NCBI RefSeq assembly: GCF_001552195.1
Contig: NZ_BCQS01000009.1
Coordinates: forward strand, 62,001 to 126,000
Length of the DNA: 64,000 nucleotides
From: Actinomadura latina NBRC 106108
GTDB lineage: Bacteria; Actinomycetota; Actinomycetes; Streptosporangiales; Streptosporangiaceae
Direction of reading: 5' to 3'
Shown here: in pieces, positions 6,956 through 15,295 of the stretch
How the letters are laid out: every line of letters begins with the position of its first letter
Position numbering within the stretch: the stretch's first letter is position 1
Notes under the pieces: generated by a model
Databases searched by the model: none
What the model saw: the letters and a program-made list of their open reading frames with translations, nothing else
Told to the model about the DNA's origin: nothing
Program-made: the position numbers and the translations under genes

Positions 6956-8605
6956 GTGCCGGACTCGAGCTGGCAGCATTCGGTGTTGCGCGATCTGGGC
7001 GTGGCCCGGCGCGGCCTCGTGACGACAGGGCCCGTGCCGCCGGCCCGCGTCCCCGCCGGCTGGGGCACCGGACCGGCTCAGCAGCCCGCTGCGCTGCCGG
7101 GCATCCCGGAGGCTCCGGCACCCGCGCCGCCCGCTGCCGTCGCGGCAGAGGCCATGACACCGGCCCCCGTGCCCATCCCCGTCGTGCCCGCCCCGGACGC
7201 GCCGGAGCCCGTCGCGCCGGAGCCCGTCGCGCCGGAGCCGGCGGTCCCCGCGGAGGCCGACGAGTCCCAGCCGTACGACCCGTTCCCCGATCCGCCGCGA
7301 CCGGCCCCCGCCGAGGCGGAGGAGCCGGAGGAGTCGCAGTCGTACGACCCGTTCCCCGACCCGCCGAAGCCGAGCGCGCCCGAACCCCAGAGCACCCCCG
7401 AACCCGCGAACGCGCCCGAGCCCGAGCCCGAGCCGGTGCAGGCCGTCCACGACACCGCCTCGCCCCCTGAGCACGAGGTGCCGCTCGTCAACGACGAGTT
7501 CAGCTGGGAGGCGGCGATCTCCCCGGTCGGGGGAACCGCGCCGCAGGCGCCCGGCCTTCCGCAGGCTCCGGGGGTCGAGGAGGCGCAGGGCGGCGCGGAA
7601 CCGGAGAGCGCGGCGCCGTCCCCGGCGTCGGCCCCGGCACCGTCCGCCCCGGCTTGGCCGTCCCCCGCGCCGGCGCCGCCTCAGCAGCACGGCGCGGGCG
7701 CGGTCCCGGCGGCGGACGAGTTCCTCAGCAAGAACCAGCACGGCGACGCGCTGGTCCGCCGGATGGGGCGGGGCATGCGCAAGGCCGTCGGCGCGTCCGG
7801 CCAGATCCGCACCCGCGCGGAGATCTCCGACTACCTGCGCCGTCCCGTCAGCGGCTTCCGGCAGATCACGGTGGTCAGCGTGCGCGGCGGCGCCGGGAAG
7901 ACCACCGTGGCGGCGCTGGTCGCCACCGAACTGGCGCGGCACCGTCCCGACCGGGTGCTCGCGATGGACGCCGACGCCGAGCTCGGGTCGCTGCCGCTGC
8001 GCCTCGGCGTCCGGTCCGAGCTGTCGCTGTTCGACCTCGCCGCGCAGCAGCCGCGGACGTTCGAGGAGGCCGCGCGGTACATGCAGCAGACCCGCGAGGG
8101 GCTGTGGGTGCTCGCCGCCACCCGGGGCGGCCGGATCACCGGCGAGTTCGACTTCGACACGTTCCAGGCGGCGTTCAGCGCGGTGAGCCGCTACATCTCC
8201 ACCGCGGTGACGGACTGCAGCGCCGGCATCCTCACCGATCTGCACCGGGGCATCCTCGGGCAGTCGCACAGCGTGGTGCTGGTCACGCCCGGCACGGTCG
8301 ACGGCGCGCTGAGCGCGCGCGGGGCGCTGGAGTGGTTCTCCCAGGGCGGCCAGCAGCGGCTGCTGCCCCGCACGGTCATCGCGATGGTGTCGCACGCCCC
8401 GCAGATCGGCGCGGACCTGAACCGCGCGACGCAGATGCTCACCGCGTGGGGGACGCCCGTCGTGCACGTCCCCTACGACCGGCATGTGGCCGCGGGGGCC
8501 GCGGTCGACATGTCGCGGCTCGGCGAGGGCACCCAGGCGGCCGTCGGCCGGATCGCCTACGAGGCGTTCGCCCGCTCGCTCGGCGACCCGGCGCCGGGCC
8601 ACTGA
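6956..8605 (+). CDS. EspI-like ParA/MinD-family ATPase
   Basis: 549 residues. The first 240 are Pro/Ala/Glu-rich and disordered, with a repeated element around SQPYDPFPDPP (two copies). The C-terminal 260 residues are a ParA/MinD ATPase: VSVRGGAGKTTVAAL is a deviant P-loop with arginine in place of the usual first lysine (R310, K315), and LAMDADAELGSLPLRLG is the following aspartate motif. This arrangement matches EspI and related ESX-associated ATPases, thought to regulate or position the secretion machine. A perfect AAAGGAGG at 6944-6951 fixes the GTG start. The gene closes the ESX locus on this side. Confidence 0.85.
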   Translation: MPDSSWQHSVLRDLGVARRGLVTTGPVPPARVPAGWGTGPAQQPAALPGIPEAPAPAPPAAVAAEAMTPAPVPIPVVPAPDAPEPVAPEPVAPEPAVPAEADESQPYDPFPDPPRPAPAEAEEPEESQSYDPFPDPPKPSAPEPQSTPEPANAPEPEPEPVQAVHDTASPPEHEVPLVNDEFSWEAAISPVGGTAPQAPGLPQAPGVEEAQGGAEPESAAPSPASAPAPSAPAWPSPAPAPPQQHGAGAVPAADEFLSKNQHGDALVRRMGRGMRKAVGASGQIRTRAEISDYLRRPVSGFRQITVVSVRGGAGKTTVAALVATELARHRPDRVLAMDADAELGSLPLRLGVRSELSLFDLAAQQPRTFEEAARYMQQTREGLWVLAATRGGRITGEFDFDTFQAAFSAVSRYISTAVTDCSAGILTDLHRGILGQSHSVVLVTPGTVDGALSARGALEWFSQGGQQRLLPRTVIAMVSHAPQIGADLNRATQMLTAWGTPVVHVPYDRHVAAGAAVDMSRLGEGTQAAVGRIAYEAFARSLGDPAPGH

Positions 8606-8663
8606 GCCGCGGCGGCCCGGCGGCCCGGCGGCCCGGCGCGGACGCGGTGCCCTGGACGGCGGG

Positions 8664-9461
8664 TCAGCCGGTCCAGATGAGGGTGTTGGTGACCTCCACG
8701 CCGAGTTCGCCGGCGGTGGCGAAGACGCTGCCGGTGCGGCCGCCGGTGGCGGCGCCCGACGACCAGTAGGACTGGGCGTAGATGACGCGCGAGCCCTGCG
8801 ACCACGACCGCGTCCAGTAGGCGGGGTCGGAGCGGGGCTGCGGCAGGCCGCTGGAGTCGGACGGGGTGAGCAGCAGCGGCCAGCCCTTGTCGGACGTGAC
8901 CCGGTTGACGCTGCTCGCCGCCGACGGGCCGGACACCGTCAGGATCGACACCGACGTGATGATCTTCTTGGACGGGCTGGCGTACACCGCCGAGTACATC
9001 GGCCCGGTGCACGGGTGTGCGCGCAGCGCCGTGCGCAGCCGGTCGTTGGCGCGGCTGGTGCACGACTGGGTGCGGGTGCCGGCCCGGGTGAAGGTGTTGC
9101 CCTTCGCCGTCCGGATGGTCGCCGACAGAACCTCGGACGGGTTCCCCGGCGTCCCGGCCGCTGAGCTGGTCGGAGTGGGCTCGGGCGAGTAGGGGGAGTA
9201 GGCGGGCGTCGGGGGCGTGTACGAGGGGAGTGCGGTCGTCCGGCCCGGGTCGTCGTCGCCGCCGACGACGAGGAACGCGCCGACTCCGACCACGGCGAGA
9301 ACCGCCACCACGCCGATGATCAGTAGCGGGACCAGGGCTCCGCCGCCGCCGCGCGGCGGCGGGGGGAAGCCGGGAGGACCGCCGTAGGGGCCGGGAGGTC
9401 CCGGCGGCGGCGGGAATCCGGGTCCGCCGGGCGGCCCGCCCGGCGGCTGAGGGGGATACAT
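8664..9461 (-). CDS. Proline-rich single-pass membrane protein, unknown function
   Basis: 265 residues on the minus strand. The N-terminal 38 are a Pro/Gly-rich cytoplasmic tail (MYPPQPPGGPPGGPGFPPPP), followed by one membrane helix (about 43-66: LVPLLIIGVVAVLAVVGVGAFLV), a Ser/Thr/Pro linker and an extracytoplasmic domain of about 170 residues with two cysteines (SCTSRAND and HPCTGP). The form is common in actinomycetes. I do not recognise the outer domain. The ATG follows GGAGCG. It faces away from the next gene (9637) and converges on the ParA-like gene. Confidence 0.75.
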   Translation of the reverse strand: MYPPQPPGGPPGGPGFPPPPGPPGPYGGPPGFPPPPRGGGGALVPLLIIGVVAVLAVVGVGAFLVVGGDDDPGRTTALPSYTPPTPAYSPYSPEPTPTSSAAGTPGNPSEVLSATIRTAKGNTFTRAGTRTQSCTSRANDRLRTALRAHPCTGPMYSAVYASPSKKIITSVSILTVSGPSAASSVNRVTSDKGWPLLLTPSDSSGLPQPRSDPAYWTRSWSQGSRVIYAQSYWSSGAATGGRTGSVFATAGELGVEVTNTLIWTG

Positions 9462-9636
9462 GATCGCTCCATGCCGATGCTCGTGCGGGGTGGCGGAAGG
9501 ATCGCACCAGAGTAGCGGGCGGAACATGGCGGTATCACGGCGAATGGTAGGTATGTCGGGCCAGGCGGGATCGTCCCGTGGGCAGCGCGCGCGGATCTCT
9601 CCTAAAGTTGCGGGGGAGAGGGGAGGCAGGTGACCG

Positions 9637-10095
9637 ATGAGCAGTGACCTCGTGGCGCTGGTGCGCCGCACCCCGGACGTGCACGCCGTGGCCGACGGAA
9701 TGATCGCCATGGGCGAGCCGCTGGAGCTGCGCGGCGGGGAACCGGAGCCGACCTTGCTGTACGACGCCGAGGGGCGGCTGCTCGTCTCCATCGAGGACGC
9801 CGTGCAGGTCTCGGCGCAGAGCGAGATCCGGCGGCTGCTCGGCGCCGAGTTCGCCGACCGGGTCGGCGTGCCGGTGTGGTGGGTGGACGTCCGCGCGGTC
9901 GCCGACGTCCCGGAGGCGGCGCGGGTCGCCCGCGCGTTCGCCGACTCGCTCGTCCGCTGGCTCGGCGGGACCGTCTACCCGGACGGCGCGAGCGAGGCCC
10001 CGGCGCGCAGCTGGCGGGCGTCCGGCCAGGGCGACGACCCCGTCGGCAGCGCCCCGGCGCCGGGCGACGCCTACCAGGGCGGCGTGATCCGCTGA
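9637..10095 (+). CDS. Hypothetical protein, possibly ESX-associated
   Basis: 152 residues, soluble, without signal peptide or membrane helix. The first 110 residues form an alpha/beta pattern (LLYDAEGRLLVSIEDAVQV; VPVWWVDVRAV) and the tail is low-complexity. GGAGGCAGGTGACCG lies before the ATG. It is transcribed divergently from the membrane protein at 8664-9461 and toward the repeat cluster at 10119-10151. I cannot assign a family. Confidence 0.65.
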   Translation: MSSDLVALVRRTPDVHAVADGMIAMGEPLELRGGEPEPTLLYDAEGRLLVSIEDAVQVSAQSEIRRLLGAEFADRVGVPVWWVDVRAVADVPEAARVARAFADSLVRWLGGTVYPDGASEAPARSWRASGQGDDPVGSAPAPGDAYQGGVIR

Positions 10096-10118
10096 TCCAC
10101 CGCTGAGTCGCTGAGTCG

Positions 10119-10151
10119 CAGCTGGGCCGCAGCCGGGCCGCAGCCGGGCCG
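10119..10151. repeat. Three tandem 11-bp units between convergent genes
   Basis: CAGCTGGGCCG followed by two copies of CAGCCGGGCCG, directly preceded by two copies of CGCTGAGT (10101-10116). The cluster fills the 64-base gap between two converging genes. It may be slippage product or part of a transcript end. Confidence 0.7.
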
Positions 10152-10159
10152 CCGGGCCG

Positions 10160-11587
10160 TCAGGCCCAGTCGCGGGTCAGGTCCAGGTCCCACGGGACGA
10201 GGTTCCACGGGCTGCGGGGCTCGTTGTGGAGCTCCTCGACGAGCCGTTCGTACTCGGCCTGCGCCTTCCCGCCGCCGCCCGACCAGAGCAGCCGCCCCTG
10301 CAGGTAGCAGGTGGACATGTCCCGCCAGGACGAGTACCGCCGCTGGATGTCGATCGCCAGCGGCAGCATCCGCTCCCAGCAGTACTCCTCGGTCAGCCAC
10401 TCCACCATGCGGCCCCAGCGGTACAGCATCAGCGCGCGCCCGTAGTCCCAGATGAGGAAGCGGCCCACGTTGGCGCGCAGCGCCGGGTCGGCGAGGACCT
10501 TCAGCCGGTGCAGCTCCTCGGCCGCGTGGCTCCGGTCGTTGAACAGCTGGTGGAGGAACTGCGCCAGCTCGGCGCCCTCCTCGCTCGCGTCCGCGCCGGG
10601 CTCGTCGCGCAGCAGCGCCGGGACGAGCCGCGCGTACGAGCCGCCCTCGTCCCCGTACCGGACCCGGACCAGCTCGATGAGCCGCTCCACGAACGGCGGT
10701 TCGAGCTGGTCGCCGGCGATGAGGCCGTCGACCTCGCGCAGCAGCGTCCCGTACTCCTCCTGCGCGGCGGGGGGCCGGGCGGCGAGGTGGGCGTCCCGGC
10801 CGAAGTCGGCGCGGTGCCCGTCCTGGACGAGCCAGTTGACGGCGGCGAGCAGCTGTTCGAGGTCGTAGGCGCCCCACGGGTCGCGCAGCAGGTCCTGCGC
10901 GGCGCGGCGGTCCGCGGCCGCGGCGGACTCGCCCGGGGCGGTGCCGAGCCGGTCCACCCGGAACCCGTTGACGGCGCCGTAGGGGGCGCCCGCCGCGACG
11001 ATCCAGCGCTGCACCGGGGTGAGGTCGCTGCCGTGGACGAGGACGGCCGGCAGGTCGGGCGCGGAGATCAGCTCCCAGAGCCGCCGCTGGAACTCCGCGG
11101 CCTGCCGCTCCTCGCCGCCGAAGAACCCGGCGAGCTGCTTGCGCAGCGACGGATGCCGGACGTAGAGCCGCCGGAAGAACGGCCCGGTCCGCCACACCAG
11201 GTGCTCGGGCCGCAGGTCGCCGAACGGTATCCGGGTCCGCCGGTGCACGATGGCCTGCTCGCCGAACCGGAGCTCCAGGTCCGACCACAGCCCGGCGAGG
11301 GGGGTGAAGCGCCACAGCAGCAGGAAGCAGGCGACGGCGCCGAGGAGCCCCGCGCCGGGTGCGAGCGCCCACCGCGCCTCGTCCGGCAGCCCGGCGAGGG
11401 ACAGCACGGCGCCGGCGAGCAGCAGCACCACGCCGCCCGCGCCGAACCCGAGGAACCAGCCGGTGGTGTGGACGAGCGACCCCTCGATCCGCAGGACCGC
11501 CGCGTCGCCGTCGAACTCGAACGACCCCTCGGCGAGCGTCCCCTCGACGGCCCGCTCAAGCGCGTCGAGCTGACCGGCCATCCCCAT
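10160..11587 (-). CDS. DUF1266 membrane protein
   Basis: 475 residues. After a short N-terminal domain come two membrane helices (about 42-63 and 73-94) with a short loop, then a cytoplasmic part of about 380 residues. The C-terminal half carries the features I associate with DUF1266: GAYDLEQLLAAVNWLVQDGH, then WDYGRALMLYRWG, EYCWE and YSSWRDMSTCYLQGRLLW. The function of DUF1266 is unknown. Such proteins are often found singly or near secretion and toxin genes. It is transcribed in the same direction as the next gene (11670-12611), with a gap of about 80 bases, so the two may be co-transcribed. Confidence 0.75.
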   Translation of the reverse strand: MGMAGQLDALERAVEGTLAEGSFEFDGDAAVLRIEGSLVHTTGWFLGFGAGGVVLLLAGAVLSLAGLPDEARWALAPGAGLLGAVACFLLLWRFTPLAGLWSDLELRFGEQAIVHRRTRIPFGDLRPEHLVWRTGPFFRRLYVRHPSLRKQLAGFFGGEERQAAEFQRRLWELISAPDLPAVLVHGSDLTPVQRWIVAAGAPYGAVNGFRVDRLGTAPGESAAAADRRAAQDLLRDPWGAYDLEQLLAAVNWLVQDGHRADFGRDAHLAARPPAAQEEYGTLLREVDGLIAGDQLEPPFVERLIELVRVRYGDEGGSYARLVPALLRDEPGADASEEGAELAQFLHQLFNDRSHAAEELHRLKVLADPALRANVGRFLIWDYGRALMLYRWGRMVEWLTEEYCWERMLPLAIDIQRRYSSWRDMSTCYLQGRLLWSGGGGKAQAEYERLVEELHNEPRSPWNLVPWDLDLTRDWA

Positions 11588-11669
11588 GGGCAGGACCGTA
11601 CATCATCCCTTCCGGGTAGATCATCCGGCCGAGTGGCGGCGTGCGGCGGGTCGTCCCGGCCTGTCCGGA

Positions 11670-12611
11670 TCAGGGCGCCTGGAGGTGCTGCATGAGCATG
11701 CTGTGCCGCTGCCAGCCGTCCGGGGAGCGGCCGTCGCCGAGCTGGAAGAACGTCAGCGGGGCGCGCGGCGGCCCCACCTGCCGGCCGGGGATGGCCGGCG
11801 GGCCGGTCACGGTGCCCGTGACGGCCAGCGCGACGGGGGCGGGCGCGCCCGTCCAGCGCGGTTCGGTGGTGAGGTCTGCGCGGCCCGGGGTGAGCTGGAC
11901 GAACAGCGACGCGATCGGCTGGTCGGCGCCGAACGCGCCGACGAGCGTCGGGAGGTGCTGGAGGGGCGGCGGGTCCTCGGGGGCGTAGCCGACGGTGACG
12001 GTGGTGGTCTCGGCGACGGCGCCGCCCTCGCCCGCCGCGTAGTCGCAGATGGCCTGGGCGGGGCGCGGCCCGTCCCCGCCGACGACGATCCGCACGGTGG
12101 AGCGTCCGCGCGCGTACTCGGTGAGCCGGTCGCGGCGCCACGGGTGCTCCAGCGGCTCGGCGGGGCCGAGCCCGGCCGGGTACTTGCCGGTGAGCAGCTG
12201 GAGGAGGCGCTCGGCCGGCCCGGCGATGTCGCCCTCGGCGCCGTGCCTGATCCGGTAGACGAGGGTGAGCTGCGAGCCGACCGGCGCGGCCGGGCGGGTG
12301 GTGAACCCGGGCGCGTAGTCGCGGGCCTCCGGGACGGGGACGAACGTCCGCCCGCCCCACTTCATCGGCCGTCCGGTCAGGCCCTCGTAGTAGCCGTCGC
12401 CGTGGCGCACGATCCACTGCACGGTGTCGCCGGCCGCGGCGGTGCGCAGCGGGAGCGTCAGCCGGGACTCCAGCGGCGTGACGAGCTGCAGGGTGCGGCC
12501 GGTCTCGGCGCAGTCGCCGAGGGCCCTGTTCAGCCAGGCGCTCAGCGGCACGACCGGCCGGTCCTGGAGGACGACCATCGCTTGGTCGGTCAGCGCGTCT
12601 ACGGTGCTCAT
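11670..12611 (-). CDS. DUF6177-like protein
   Basis: About 313 residues, soluble, no membrane helix. The N-terminus (VDALTDQAMVVLQDRPVVPL, then LQLVTPLESRLTLPLR) resembles proteins I know as DUF6177, which occur near actinomycete type VII secretion genes; the match is from memory and not certain. ATG 12611 is chosen, with GTG 12632 seven codons upstream as an alternative. It is divergent from the LytR-CpsA-Psr gene, 105 bases away. No catalytic motif was found. Confidence 0.7.
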   Translation of the reverse strand: MSTVDALTDQAMVVLQDRPVVPLSAWLNRALGDCAETGRTLQLVTPLESRLTLPLRTAAAGDTVQWIVRHGDGYYEGLTGRPMKWGGRTFVPVPEARDYAPGFTTRPAAPVGSQLTLVYRIRHGAEGDIAGPAERLLQLLTGKYPAGLGPAEPLEHPWRRDRLTEYARGRSTVRIVVGGDGPRPAQAICDYAAGEGGAVAETTTVTVGYAPEDPPPLQHLPTLVGAFGADQPIASLFVQLTPGRADLTTEPRWTGAPAPVALAVTGTVTGPPAIPGRQVGPPRAPLTFFQLGDGRSPDGWQRHSMLMQHLQAP

Positions 12612-12716
12612 CTCGTCCGGGAGTCTAGTCACCGGGGACGGGCCCGCGGCCGGGCGGCCGGGCGGGGAGGAGGAGTTTCCGGTGGCCCCCGTGACCCATG
12701 TCCAATCTGTGCTGAA

Positions 12717-14165
12717 ATGTTACGGATGCAGCGAGCCGCCGCGCCTCCCGGCGTGTACTACGCGGACAACGCCCCGCCGCCACCGGAGCCGCCGGTGCGG
12801 GGGCGTCTGTGGCGCGTGCTCGGCGTCCTGTCGGTCGTCCTGTCGGTCGTGCTGGTGGCCGGCAGCCTCACCGCCTACGGCTTCTGGCGGCGGCTGGACG
12901 GCCAGATCGACCGCGAGCACGTCGACGGCCGGCTCGGCGAGAACCGCCCGCCCAAGCTGAACGGCTCGCTGAACATCCTGCTGATGGGGTCCGACAGCCG
13001 CGCCGGGGAGAACGCCCGCTACGGCGTCGAGGCCGGGCAGCGCTCCGACACCACGATCCTGCTGCACATCTCGCCCGGCGGGGAGAGCGCCATCGGCATC
13101 AGCTTCCCGCGCGACTCGATGGTGCAGATGCCGCCGTGCAAGCGGAAGAACGGCACGGCCGTCCCGGCCCAGTTCGGAATGATCAACGCGGCGTTCTCCA
13201 ACGGCGGCCCGGCCTGCACCTGGCGCACGATCGAGTCGCTCACCAAGATCCACATCGACCACTACGTCGAGGTCGACTTCGCCGGCTTCAAGCGCGTCGT
13301 GGACGCGCTCGGCGGCGTCGAGATCTGCGTGCCCAAGCGCATCGACGACCCGAAGGCCGAACTGCACCTGCGCGCGGGCAAGCAGGTCGTCCACGGCGAC
13401 CAGGCGCTCGGCTACGTCCGCACCCGGTACGTGCTCGGCGACGGCTCCGACCTCGACCGGATCAAGCGGCAGCAGGCGTTCATGGCCTCGGTCGTCAAGA
13501 AGGCGACCGACAAGGGCATGCTGACCGACCCCGGCCGCACCTACGACTTCCTCTCCGCCGCCGCCAAGTCCATCAAGGCGGACGACCGGCTCACGCTGTC
13601 GGTGATGCAGAAGCTCGCCGCGTCGCTGCGCGGGATGAGCGCCGGGAAGGTCCGGTTCGTCACCGTCCCGGTGCAGGCGTACCCGCAGGACAAGAACCGG
13701 GTCCAGTTCAACCAGGTTCTCGCCGAGCCGCTGTTCCGGGCCGTCCGGGAGGACAACGAGCTCCCCGACCCCACCCCGGCGCCGGTGCCCGCGCAGAACA
13801 AGGTGCAGCCCGTCCCGCCCGCGCAGGTGAGGGTCGGCGTCTACAACGCGTCCTCCGCCCAGGGCCTCGCGGGGCGGACCGCCGGGCAACTCGCCGAACG
13901 CGGCTTCAAGGTCGTCAAGGTCGGCACCAGCAAGAAGAAGTACGCCCGCACCCAGATCCTGTACGGCGCGGGCGCCGAACGGCAGGCCGCGCGCCTCGCG
14001 ATCGCGGTCCCGGGGCACCCGCCGCGCGCCTGGCGGTCCGCGAAGCCCGGCTACGTGTACCTCGTCATCGGCAACGACGGCGCCCGGCTGCGGGGGCTGA
14101 CGCCGACGGTGCCCAAACTGGCGGGTGAGATCCGTGCCGACCGCGACATCTGCGCCCAGACCTGA
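12717..14165 (+). CDS. LytR-CpsA-Psr family glycopolymer ligase with LytR_C domain
   Basis: About 482 residues: short Pro-rich cytoplasmic start, a membrane helix at about 35-58, the LCP catalytic domain and a C-terminal LytR_C domain. LCP marks are NILLMGSDSR, QRSDTTILLHI, SFPRDSMV, the NAAFSNGGP loop and RTRYVLGDGSDLDRIKRQQ. LytR_C is seen in VRVGVYNASSAQGLAGRTAG. LCP enzymes attach undecaprenyl-linked glycopolymers to peptidoglycan or other wall acceptors. It stands directly before the envelope-glycan genes, which supports a role in attaching that polymer. No ribosome site is evident before ATG 12717 or the in-frame ATG 12726, so a leaderless message is possible. Confidence 0.92.
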   Translation: MLRMQRAAAPPGVYYADNAPPPPEPPVRGRLWRVLGVLSVVLSVVLVAGSLTAYGFWRRLDGQIDREHVDGRLGENRPPKLNGSLNILLMGSDSRAGENARYGVEAGQRSDTTILLHISPGGESAIGISFPRDSMVQMPPCKRKNGTAVPAQFGMINAAFSNGGPACTWRTIESLTKIHIDHYVEVDFAGFKRVVDALGGVEICVPKRIDDPKAELHLRAGKQVVHGDQALGYVRTRYVLGDGSDLDRIKRQQAFMASVVKKATDKGMLTDPGRTYDFLSAAAKSIKADDRLTLSVMQKLAASLRGMSAGKVRFVTVPVQAYPQDKNRVQFNQVLAEPLFRAVREDNELPDPTPAPVPAQNKVQPVPPAQVRVGVYNASSAQGLAGRTAGQLAERGFKVVKVGTSKKKYARTQILYGAGAERQAARLAIAVPGHPPRAWRSAKPGYVYLVIGNDGARLRGLTPTVPKLAGEIRADRDICAQT

Positions 14166-14180
14166 TGCGGCCGCGCAACA

Positions 14181-14200
14181 CCGGTATCTTGTCCCGCGCA
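14181..14200 (+). promoter_or_regulatory. Promoter-like motif shared with glf (copy 1)
   Basis: CCGGTATCTTG, followed by TCCCGCGCA, lies 42 bases before the glycosyltransferase start. The same 11 bases followed by GCCGCGCA recur at 20711-20730 before glf. TATCTT may be a -10 element. Confidence 0.45.
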
Positions 14201-14242
14201 AACCAAAGACCGCCGCAAAGCGTCCCTAGTAGGACGGCCTAG

Positions 14243-15295
14243 ATGACTCCCCCCCGACCTCGGCCCGACGAGCCGCCCCCCGCACAGGGCTCTGCCGGCC
14301 GCTTACGCTCCCCCTGGAACGGACGCATGCAGCCCGAACCCTTCACCCTGCTGATGACCGTCTACGGCGGTGACCAGGCGGAGCATGTCCGGGACGCGTT
14401 CCGCAGCGCCGTCCAGCTGCAGACCCTGCGCCCCGACCAGGTGGTCCTCGTCCAGGACGGCCCCGTCCCGCCCGCCATGGCGGACTGCCTGCGCGAACTC
14501 GTCGCGGGCAGCCCCGTCAAGGTCGAGTACGTCCACCTGGAGCACAACCGCGGCCTCGGCCCCGCCCTCGACGCCGGCCTGCACGCCGCCGGGCACGACA
14601 TCGTCGCCCGCATGGACGCCGACGACGTCGCCATGCCGCACCGCTTCCAGACCCAGGTCCCGCTCGTCCGCGCCGGCGCCGACCTCGTGGGCGCCGGCCT
14701 CCTGGAGTTCGGCACCGACATCACCGACGTCGTCGGCCGCCGCATCCCGCCGAGCGACCCCGCCGACATCGCCCGCTACTCGCGCCTCCACGACCCGTTC
14801 AACCACCCCACGGTCGTCTACCGGCGCAGCGCCGTCGTCGCCGCGGGCGGCTACGGCGACCTGCCCCTCATGGAGGACTACTGGCTGTTCGTCCGCATGA
14901 TCGCGAACGGCGCGCGGATGGTGAACGTCGCCGAACCCCTCGTCTACTACCGCGTCGGTGAGGGCGCCTACGAGCGCCGCGGCGGCCGCGACCTGCTCCG
15001 CTCCGAAATGCGGCTGCAGCGCGAGATGCTCCGCGAGGGCTTCATCTCCCAGCCGCAGTACTGGCGCAACGTCATGGTCCGCGGCGGCTACCGCCTCGTC
15101 CCCACCATGATCCGCAAGCCGTTCTACCGCGCCGTCGTCGCCAACTACGGCGCCCGCCGCAACCGCTTCCGCGACCGCGTCGACGACGGCACCCCGGCCG
15201 GCGCCCTCTCCTACATCCCCCGCCACGCCCGCCGCCCGGACGGCGGCGACGCGGTCAGCGCCGCCACAAAACGGGCTGCTCGCCGGACTCGCTGA
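14243..15295 (+). CDS. Family 2 glycosyltransferase
   Basis: 350 residues, GT-A fold. Marks of GT2: LLMTVYGGDQAEHVRDAF at the nucleotide-binding start, the metal-binding ARMDADD (D125, D127) and MEDYWLFVRM near the acceptor side. No membrane helix. The first 28 residues are disordered, so an in-frame ATG at 14327 (MQPEPF) is a possible start. It transfers a sugar from a nucleotide donor, presumably to the envelope polymer made by the neighbouring cluster; donor and acceptor cannot be told from the sequence. Its 3' end overlaps the oppositely transcribed propeller gene by 41 bases. Confidence 0.88.
   Translation: MTPPRPRPDEPPPAQGSAGRLRSPWNGRMQPEPFTLLMTVYGGDQAEHVRDAFRSAVQLQTLRPDQVVLVQDGPVPPAMADCLRELVAGSPVKVEYVHLEHNRGLGPALDAGLHAAGHDIVARMDADDVAMPHRFQTQVPLVRAGADLVGAGLLEFGTDITDVVGRRIPPSDPADIARYSRLHDPFNHPTVVYRRSAVVAAGGYGDLPLMEDYWLFVRMIANGARMVNVAEPLVYYRVGEGAYERRGGRDLLRSEMRLQREMLREGFISQPQYWRNVMVRGGYRLVPTMIRKPFYRAVVANYGARRNRFRDRVDDGTPAGALSYIPRHARRPDGGDAVSAATKRAARRTR

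Noticed and set aside
6755..8602. 615-residue open frame on the minus strand
   Set aside because: Opposite the ParA-like ATPase, which has a perfect ribosome site and P-loop; the minus frame lacks any motif.
8612..8637. Tandem CGGCGGCCC units between convergent genes
   Set aside because: Three short GC-only units are too simple to call a functional element.
11586..12716. Long N-terminal extension of the LytR-CpsA-Psr protein
   Set aside because: The upstream in-frame sequence is antisense to the DUF6177-like gene and has no family sequence; the membrane helix starts after 12717.
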